From Lineus longissimus (taxonomy: Eukaryota > Nemertea > Pilidiophora > Heteronemertea > Lineidae): DNA of 60,000 nucleotides. The stretch spans positions 21,532,437-21,592,436 of the forward strand of contig NC_088313.1 in assembly GCF_910592395.1 (NCBI RefSeq), written 5' to 3'. A model generated the notes under the pieces. The model was given only the letters and a program-made list of their open reading frames with translations. It searched no databases and was not told where the DNA came from. Below are positions 45,242 to 54,700 of this stretch, piece by piece. The first letter of the stretch is position 1, and the number at the start of each line of letters is the position of its first letter. The translations under genes and the position numbers were made by a program.

Positions 45242-46987
45242 TTTTCAATGTTTGGTTATGTGTGGTACATACATGTAAACTTGTTTTCTATAATTCAACA
45301 GATGCAAATTTTCAAGGTTACCGACCTTTGACCTTTGTGATTTTAGGCAGGCACCATAGCCTCTACCTCGGCCCAGGTTTTATTTGTATGTTAATTGTGG
45401 TGTAATTTGTATAGTAGTGAGTTAGGGATCCAGGTTGCATTTTTCCTTTTTTGTTTTATTTAATTTGCTTGGTGTTGTAAATTGTGTGCTATATACGTTG
45501 AAACCGACCCAGTTTATGTCAAGTGTCAAATGATTAGTTGTTAACAAACCAATAGGAGTTATTTGAGTGAAGTTGGTAACCTGTCGACGTAAAAACATAG
45601 TTACATGGATGACAGGTATGTTGTTGAACATGTTCGAAGTGTTCAACAGTAAAATCCTCTGTGCAATAATGATCAACCTTGGAACAAGTCCAAACTTGCG
45701 CCTCTATGCTTTGATGCTGTGACATTCTTTCCATGGAGATGAGCTAATGGTCACAAGAGCTCAAGAAACGTGCAATAAGTTGAAAAAGAAATGTTTAATT
45801 TCATGTGCACGACCGTTATGAATTTCAAGACCAAATCATTCTTTGTGACTTTAACTGGGTCAGTCTAATGGTCATTTAAGTTTTTGTTGTCTCTTAATGT
45901 GAAGTACAACTTCTTAGAAAATCTATCGAAAGGAAAGAAATGTGAAAAAACTGAAATTAGATTTAGTTGTAACTGTTGGTAAATTAGTGAATAGACATTG
46001 TGTATTACGACACTGATCGATGGGTGATTAATGAAAGTTAACTCAATGATTCCTAAGAAAGAGGTTCTTTGTAAGTGTCTATTGTTGACTTGCTTGTTTG
46101 GTAGACAATGTCTATTGTGGGCCAATTTACCAATTGAGGTAGATGTTATTTTTATCAAAGATTTCTTATGCACACACGTCCATCTATTTTTAATGAGACA
46201 TTTCTTTTGCTAAATATCACTTTTGTATTAAGCTTTTCGTACGGTATTGGTCATGTGTGGTCTACCATGTCTGTGGTTGGACCTGGAGCACATACCATTG
46301 CATTATCTACTGTACTGCATGGCGTATTGTACACAATGTACTACATGACCTTTTGTAATGTATTACATCATGTACTACTACCACTTGTCATGTGTTGTGT
46401 GGACTACCACATGACCTTGTCTTGGTACCACAACCACTTGATGATTTGTTCTGTAGATGTGCCCTTTGTTTCCTTTGCTTGATGCCCTGAGGGAGGACGA
46501 CCTCCACCTGTCATACGCGAGTCGAGTTCTCTTGCCTACTCATGTATTTGGGGGCGCTGCCTTCCTCTTGGTATTGTTTACTGCGCCCTCATTGTCAGCT
46601 CGTTGAACTTGACTCAACCTGGTTACCTTGTACACTTAGGCTAGAGGCCTGTCTCTCCCTAAGCACTTCTTGACCGGCTAGTTCTGTATGATGGTTGGTA
46701 TGTAGACAAACAAGGCTTGTTTATACAGCATAAATCTCATCCTAAAATGCTTATGTGGAGATGGGCTTATAATATATAGTGTTTGCATCACTTGTAATAT
46801 ACTGTAAAAGGTTTGCTTGTTGTAGACATAACCCTCTAAGTCTCTTATACTGTTTTACCCACTGTTGATTGAAGGCAAGTTATTCCACTCTATAGGACCT
46901 TGGATGAATGCTTTGAGGGTCATGTTGAATGAGCTTCTGTCTGGGGCAATGAAACCTGTTGAAAGTCAGTCATCTAATGACATTACT

Positions 46988-47085
46988 GTAAGGGATACGC
47001 TGTCTTAGTGTAAGGGATACGCTGTCTTAGTGTAAGGGATAAGCTGTCTTAGTGTAAGGGATAAGCTGTCTTAGTGTAAGGGATT
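46988..47085. repeat. 22-base minisatellite, 4.5 copies
   Basis: GTAAGGGATACGCTGTCTTA begins at 46988 and 47010. The variant with GATAAGC begins at 47032 and 47054, and a partial copy at 47076. Confidence 0.95.
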
Positions 47086-48573
47086 GTATGTGAATTGTAT
47101 TTGAGACTTGTTAATTTCGAGTTGGAGAAAGTTGCCGTCAAACTTCAGAGGTCATGGAAGATACACTATGAGATGACCTTTTAACAGTGACGTCAAATTT
47201 TAAAATCATTGGCGGATTTGAGACAATTTCCTCGTCTGACTAAATGCTAAATTTGGTAGCTGGAAAGGAAAGATCTCTCTCTGTGTGGATCTTTGAATTT
47301 TCAAAACCAGACAAAAAAGCACTGGCGTGTAAAGTTCTTGCTCGGGGCCAGTGTTGGTCAATGAACTTGACCTCAAAAGGTCATCTTGTGTCTTCTGCTA
47401 CTGTTCTGGCGTCTGCTCGTGTATTTCTCTTGGAGAGGGACTCGCTCTTGTTATAACCCCCGACCTACTGCTGCATATCAACCCAAGCTAATAGTTTTGC
47501 ATTGTTCCAGCTTGTATTAGCCTATAAAGATATACTTGCAGTTATGTCTCCACAAAAATTGTCAATAAAAATTATATACACACAGATCTGCATTATTGTC
47601 ATGATTATGCTTTGTTAATGACCTCAAGTGAAGCATCGTGTTATTCGTGCCAACTTGGCAGGACTCCTCCTCACTCCTGACCTCCGCCTGGAATAGGCCT
47701 ACCCGTTGGGAGGTGGTACATGTTGAGTCAATGACTGAGGTATTGTCAATCATAAGTTTGTGGGTCTCGATGGTGAGGAGGGGAATTGAGACCAAGAGTT
47801 CCTCCTCAATCTGCCAAACAGGCTCTGTCAAAAAGCTGTCTCTTCATCCAAGGTTTTGGATTGTACACATGACCAGCTCGCATGGTAGTCGTGGAAACTC
47901 TCCAAGTCTTTAGATCTATCAGGGTGAGTGGTCCTGCTGCTGTCTGGGGGCAGATAGTAAAGCACAGGCTGCGTATCCAGAGACTGTTTGCTTGTGCAGC
48001 CTTGGATAGCTGGTTTGTTGGAAGACTGACCACATGGTTGGCACTACATACTGTTTTGTCCAAACTAGCATATCTGAGTTCTCGGAAGACAATGTCATCA
48101 GTACGGTAGGGAAATGAGAAAACAACAAACATTCTTAGTTTTATGGTAACTTTCATATTCAGGTTCAAATCTTTCAAGTTTACATTGCTTCAAATGTAGA
48201 AATAAATTACACACAGGTTTATGTACATTAGTACCAGTCCTCAATATAAAGGTACAGTGGAACCACTGCTACATGTAAATGCAACAACAGTCAAAGTACT
48301 AAATTGTGAAGAGCACCATAGATGGAGTCAGGTTTTAACAAAAGTATATACAGCACCAATTCACTATACTCATCACTCCTAGGAAGACCAGTTAAATCAA
48401 ACATCATCAATACTATAAAAACTGAATGGAAGAACAATTATTGTACAGATAGTCCTCAACGTTTGTCATATCAGCATATTTCACAGTTTTCCTTCATATC
48501 TACGGTATGTGCGATATGGACTTGTTTACAAAGGCACCAACTGTACAGCATTGATCCTATTGTGTGGGACGGT

Positions 48574-48745
48574 TCAATTGAACAGCAGGTCGTTGTAGTC
48601 ACGAAGGAGGCTGACTAGACTCGTCTGGTAGTTAGTAGTGGTACGCACAACCTTGCTGCGGTCGGCACGCTCAAAATTTGACTTGGCCATCTCGTAATAT
48701 TCGCCGTCGCTTAGTGTCAGAGATTTGAGGTGGGGGCAGCGCAAT
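48574..48745 (-). CDS. F-box/LRR gene last exon
   Basis: Enters in phase 2 after the acceptor TTTACTTGCAG and ends at the stop. It encodes RCPHLKSLTLSDGEYYEMAK, then NFERADR and VVRTTTNYQTS, ending LLRDYNDLLFN. Confidence 0.93.
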
Positions 48746-51700
48746 CTGCAAGTAAACAAAGAAAGACACCTGAGGCATGGGGTAGACAAATGGGACTTGG
48801 TGGCCAAAGGGATACCTATATTAATGAGAAGCCTGGTGCCACTTTACACAGGGACAGTCTAGTGAATGTTTAAGACGTTGCAGTGGTGTCAAGGTGAGAA
48901 CTTTCCAACGTCATTGCCCAGAGTTAGAGCTTTCCCTGATGACACCCTTTCCCTGACACCAGCTTGAGTTCTACCATGTGAGCATCAGACCACATCTGTC
49001 TGCACTTGATAGCCAGGTTCCAAGAGAACATACTGTGATTCTTACCTGAGATGGTCAATGAATTTGCTGCTCTTGTCACTGTATCTGATCGTTTGTGGAT
49101 CCCACTGAATCTCAAGGCGCTCCAGGAACGGACAGTTCTTGGCAAACTCTTCAATGATCTGATCAATGTGGACCTTGCTTGAGAGTTTGAGGAACCAGCC
49201 GTCGGCCGTGCCAAGGACCAGCGTCCTGGAATAAGACGCCAAGCCATCATCATAATATCGGTAATAAGAATAGATGCCCACCTCAGAGTCGAACAAACTA
49301 TTGACAGCATTAAACTCTCAATAAGATGTGATAACCATTGTCAATATGGCATAGAATCAAGAGATATGTCACTGTCAACACCTTACCTTGCCTGCTTGAG
49401 CTGAGGGATTGCCGTCACCCAGAACTGCTCAGTCAGTTTTGATTTTCCATTGACCACGAAGCCGCGGAGTTGTGGGCCGTGTTTCCTCAGGAAGCGGTTG
49501 ATCATCACTTCCGACAGCATCGTCGTGTATCCTATATCAATCGCTTCCAGGTTTGTAAAGAGTTCTTTCTGCATCAGTTTCTCCAAAACCTGAAGCATTA
49601 CAGAACATGTAAACATGACAGTGAAGTTACAGAGCAACATGGTCCTTGAGTGAGTCTTGTCACTTTCACAATACCAAACACGTCCAAGGCACCAAATTGA
49701 CATGACACTCATTAATGGCTTGATGCTTGCATCACTAGATCATAGTGTAATCAACATGAGACTAGCAGCGAATTTACATGTATATGTACTTTGTTCATCT
49801 CAATTGATGACTCTCAGGTAGTAGGTACCTACCTTATCAACAAAGAAATCACAATGTCCTACGCCAAGGTAACGGAATCCATTCATTCTGTTGAGAATGT
49901 TGTCAAGACAGTCGGTGGAGAGTTCGGTGGACGTGATGTCGAGCTCATCAACAACAGTCTTCTCCCATTCAATGTCCATCATGTTCTGGTCCTCGATTGC
50001 TGAAACAGTCAGAATTTAATCAACATGGAAAAGAGTGGTGTGCTCATGCGGTTGAAGTGAGCATATCAAAACACCATCTCCAAGTGGTAAATATGAACAC
50101 CGCATGATGGCCGCCTCTCCCCCATGGCCACAGGGTCGGTTTGCCAACGACCACACCGGGTGCCAAACCAACTGCAGCGGCTCTCAACTGATGTCCTGGG
50201 AAGTCCATGCAGTAGAAGAACTTACAGGTATGTTGTAGCAACAAACTCCTCAGCTTCCTACACTTCTGCAGAACAACCTTGAGCGATGCCCCCTTTACTC
50301 GCAGACAGAAGTTCAACGCCAGACACTCGAGATGGATGCAGTTGCTCGACAGGAGCTCGACGTGCGAGTCATCTACAAAGCTGATGCCATACAGGTTGAC
50401 CACGCGGAGGTTGGGCGTGTGAGCCTTGATCTTGCTAATGTTGATCACCTCGTAGATCTCTTCTTCCTCGTCATTGGAGAGCTCGAAGGTGCCTGAAATT
50501 CAAATGTTCTAGATGGTCAGTTATGAAACGCAATGCAGCAGCCTTGACTAGGAGTCAGTTTTACTCTGTCTAAAACTCCATAAAAAGGCATGGGATGTTT
50601 ACCTCTTCAGATACACATACTCACCAATGAGATGTAAAACTTGAAGGGAAGAGAGACAGCTGTAGATCCTCCGCATGAAGCCCTCCATGAAGATGACCTC
50701 CGACAAGCAGATACACATACTCTTCAAATTGCATGGGAAAGCATTGAGATCGTTGAAGTCATGAAGCTGCATCGCGTTAGAGAAATCCAAAGTGATGTAC
50801 TTGAGGTTGGGACACTTGTTGGCGAGCTCATGGACTACAGGAGGCGTGACAAGTTCACTTGGAAGCTCGATGTAGCGCAGCGTGTGACCAAAGCGAACAC
50901 TAATGAGAGCAAGGAGGGCTTCGATGGAGCTCACGTGGAGACCGGAGAAGTCTGGGCGGAGGGAGACAACCTGCCAGAGTCGACTGTCGTAAGCCATCAG
51001 ACGCCATTTCTTGCAGACGGTGGCTATCTTGCAGAGTTCCTTGTGAGGGATATAGGAGAAGATCTTGAGGAGAATCTTGTCCGGGAGTTTGGAGATATGA
51101 CGCTGAAACAAAAAGAACAGTGCAGCAGTGACCTTGGACCAATAGCTGAGACTGAAGTTAAGAGCAAGGCTTGGTTCCACAGAAGACTTGACTTAACACA
51201 GCATGTGGAACCATCAAAATCTGGCCCTCTATAGACTACGGGTTAGAGACTGATCAGACATATACAGCTACCAAGGTAAATGCCTTTAGTGTTTCTTCTG
51301 CACCCTTCCTTTGACCATTATGTCAAGTCTTGGTCAACGTATCATTTTAATCATGTCAGTATGGAAACATATAACAGTTAGGAGGGGAACTGTACATTGA
51401 TTATGGCATGAAGGCTTGAACCAACTTACGGGAAGAACAGTCAACACTAACAAGAACAGACAAGACAGTTTGATGCAGACACATCACTGACCTAATCGAC
51501 CATTCAATAATTACACCAAATCCCATAACTCAGAACTAGTTCTCTCAGGTAGGTGCTGAAAGGCAACGTTTAACATTACAAATTCTTGACACCTGAAATT
51601 GAAATAGACAAATTACAAAAGTGTGTTCACCAATTACCTTCTGTTCCGAATGTTGAGCCACCATTGGTGTGCCAGGGGCCACTTCATGATGGTTCCGTTC

Positions 51701-54700
51701 TCCTAGACGAGGGGTCGGAGGAGGCCCATCTCCCTATGTTACAATGGATTTATGTTCCCAGGCCAATAGCCAATGAGGGGAGGGGGAAGCTATCTCGGGC
51801 TTGTGAGGACAATCAGGCAGTGACAAACAACAAGGTTAAACATGGACTCGGTCTACATGTATGTCTGAGTCCTCACAAGCTGAGCTTCATATCCAGAAGT
51901 GAGGAACACTGATATTGGGAATGTGAAAGTTACATGAGAGACTGGCAATCCCAGAGAGGACAGCAGCCAGAGAAGGCAAAGGTGATATCCAAGGTTAGAG
52001 CTGGCAGCGGCAGAATGGCAGCGTATCTGAATAGAGAGCCTAGTAGTTTGGAAGGTTGCCAGACTACTTAAGGGATCGAAGCAACACCCAGGGCTTTCGG
52101 TTATCAGTCAGTAGTCTGAGAGAGAGAAGTTTCAAGAAGACACAAAAGCAATGCAACATGGGTTGAAGCAAGTGAGAAAGGTGAAGCTGAAAACTGTCAT
52201 CTTCAGAGCAAGTAAAGTCATCGCAGCTATTGACAGAAAACTTGCAGAAAGTCAGTTATTAATTAGTTACTGTGTGATGTTGCAGTTATGAACTAGTTAT
52301 TTGCAGTGTGATGTTCTCTTGCTGTGAAAGCCAGACTATAATCTACTGGTGAGGTAACAAAAGAATTGCCATGGTGCTCGGGGTGCTATTTTGATATCAA
52401 ACTACATGTATTCACATTTAGATGGTTCTTACACAAGACACAATGATAAGGAAGAACAGAGATTTTTGATAATGAATAGCATCAACAAGCCGCATACATT
52501 TACAATCTCAGCACCATCTACAGACATGAAACTAGAAACCAATGATTGAAATATGAAACCAGCAACACTCAACTCATCTGCTCACACAGGTGAATGAGTA
52601 GACCAAGAGATCTCAAACATTTCCCAACAAATAGCCCAAGAAATGTCCTCTTGATGAAATAGTTTTGAAAAACTACTTACGATTGTATCGAATGTCATGT
52701 TTGCCTCATTTCCTCAATGAAACATGTGAAATAAGCCTATCCCATTGCCGGTGAGAGGTGAAGTTATGAGCTGGTGAGTCAGGGAGAACCTCGCAGTGAG
52801 GCACCGTATCACAAGTTCTTGATCATCTTGTACAGGTAAAGGTTGAGCTGCACGAGTCATCACTTATTCTCCCCTTGGAGGATCTTTGAGTTGGCCCCAC
52901 CCTCCCAATGTCAGTGCCTGTCAGTCTTGTTGCAAGTCTCCTTTCAGGTTGAGCTTTCACAAATGATAAGGATGTATGGGCAGATCTTACCCCATCCATT
53001 CCATAGCTACCCTACTCTAAAGATCTATATTCATGCTTAAAGCTGCCACACTCATTCACTTGAATCAGACTATGAGCATCACAACAGTTAGTGAGCATGA
53101 CAACCCTAGACAATCAGAAGCTACAACTAGCTCAAGACAATGCAGGAAGACTTGAAATATCTTACTGGATCTGCTTTAGCGGGCTGCAAAGTTCAATGCG
53201 ATAGAGATTCTTCACATTCATCATGCTATGTAATCAGGTATTATGTATAGCCTGTAGTTCTAGGTATTGGAAGTCGATGATGCAGGTTATGAAAGGGAGC
53301 ACCAATTCTACATCTTCTATGTCAAGTTACGTTGAAGGGGAATACATTCCCGACCGAAATGTCATTCCAGCATTACGGCACGATACTGTGGTGGCAGGCC
53401 AGGAACTATCATAGATGGGTATCTAATGTACGAGGATCAGCAGACCCCGATAGCAAGTCTGTTCCTGGAGCAATCGGGGATAAACAGCCATAAAAAACTA
53501 AACCTCTGAATAATATATATCAAAATTACAAATCTAAATCAAGATGCAATCATTTCTCATCAAAACCTATAATATGTCCCCTACTTCTAACAAAATAACA
53601 CAGTCTATTCACAAGTAATCAACATGACTATAAATGAAGATAAAATGTCACACATTAAAATCTTACCTGAGGATCAAAGGACTCAAGCTGGAGAGAGGAA
53701 AGGTAGAAACAAGGTGAGAAGGGACACAGGACTGGCCAGGATGGAAGACACCATAAAGGTACTGTGCTTACTCTTTAGGATGGGAAGTCGGCCGTTGAGG
53801 CAGCTCATCAGCTGAGGTGGATTCTGTATTTGCTTTACAATGATACACGACCAGTTGGAAGATGTTACATGTACATAGTACATCAAAATGAAATTTGTGG
53901 CAACTCACTGAACCTGCTCAAGTCAGAGTGTGACTTAACAATAGCAGAAGGACCATGGTCGTTCTATAGGTTATTTACAGAGAGACTGTCAGGCTAGGTT
54001 AGGTAGTCTTTTGTTGGTAACATCTAAACTCACTTTGTTTAATTTTTAGATCAAACGTTCTCAAACAAGTTCCAATCCACTAGGACAATGTTCAATTCTA
54101 ACCTGTCTAATCTAGTAAATCTATTAAATGCAGTCACCTGATGGTCATCTCCCAAGAGACCTTTGCGTGGAATGCTAGACCTCCTCCGCTGATGAACAAA
54201 TAGATTTCAAAATGTTAATTATAAAACAGTGGTTTAAAAGGAAACACTGCTACATAGATCTAAGGTAGAGATTTTCAGAAATGAATGATCTCCCCATCAG
54301 GCTACCATCGGGGTAGGGGTTAGGGTATACTTTAGAACGGCCTGGCCCGCCCCACTGCAGAGGGTGGATTGGAGGCTACTGTAGTGCTACCTGGCGGTGA
54401 ATAGCTGAGGGCGGTGAATAGCTGAGGGAAAGTGAGCTTGATCAGAGTTATCAGATATCAGCTATGAGCACATTAGTGATCACTGTTACCCTAAATATTA
54501 TTGCTAGTGCAATAAAATCACAACAAACAATAAACAATACCACCACAAGCCTTTTCAAGCATCTGCCAATTAACAAATTGGAAAGCTGGAAATGAAAAGA
54601 GGTTGGGGCTTCCCTAGCAGCAAAAAAAATAGCCAAAAAATTATCAAAAGAACAAGGCATATGAGTTTTAAAATGTGAAATCTAAATGATGCAATTCTGC

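Larger units (their letters stand above)
40988..48573. other. Intergenic region between convergent genes, rich in minisatellites
   Basis: I find no coding exon with good splice sites or recognisable protein here. The region holds five tandem arrays (listed separately) at 41.2, 42.3, 44.2, 45.1 and 47.0 kb, and one perfect TGACGTCA at 47188-47195. The part nearest 48573 must include the F-box gene 3' UTR; its poly(A) signal was not identified with confidence. Confidence 0.55.

Noticed and set aside
50641-51234. Plus-strand open frame of 197 codons
   Set aside because: It is the antisense shadow of the F-box exon, which has a clear protein family match and splice sites on the minus strand.
53773-53812. 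Exon-like 40-base stretch on the minus strand (CCACCTCAG ... AAAGA|GTAAGC) upstream of the F-box exon
   Set aside because: The splice sites look good, but its length shifts the frame between the in-phase neighbours and the F-box exon. It may be a poison exon, but nothing supports it as coding.
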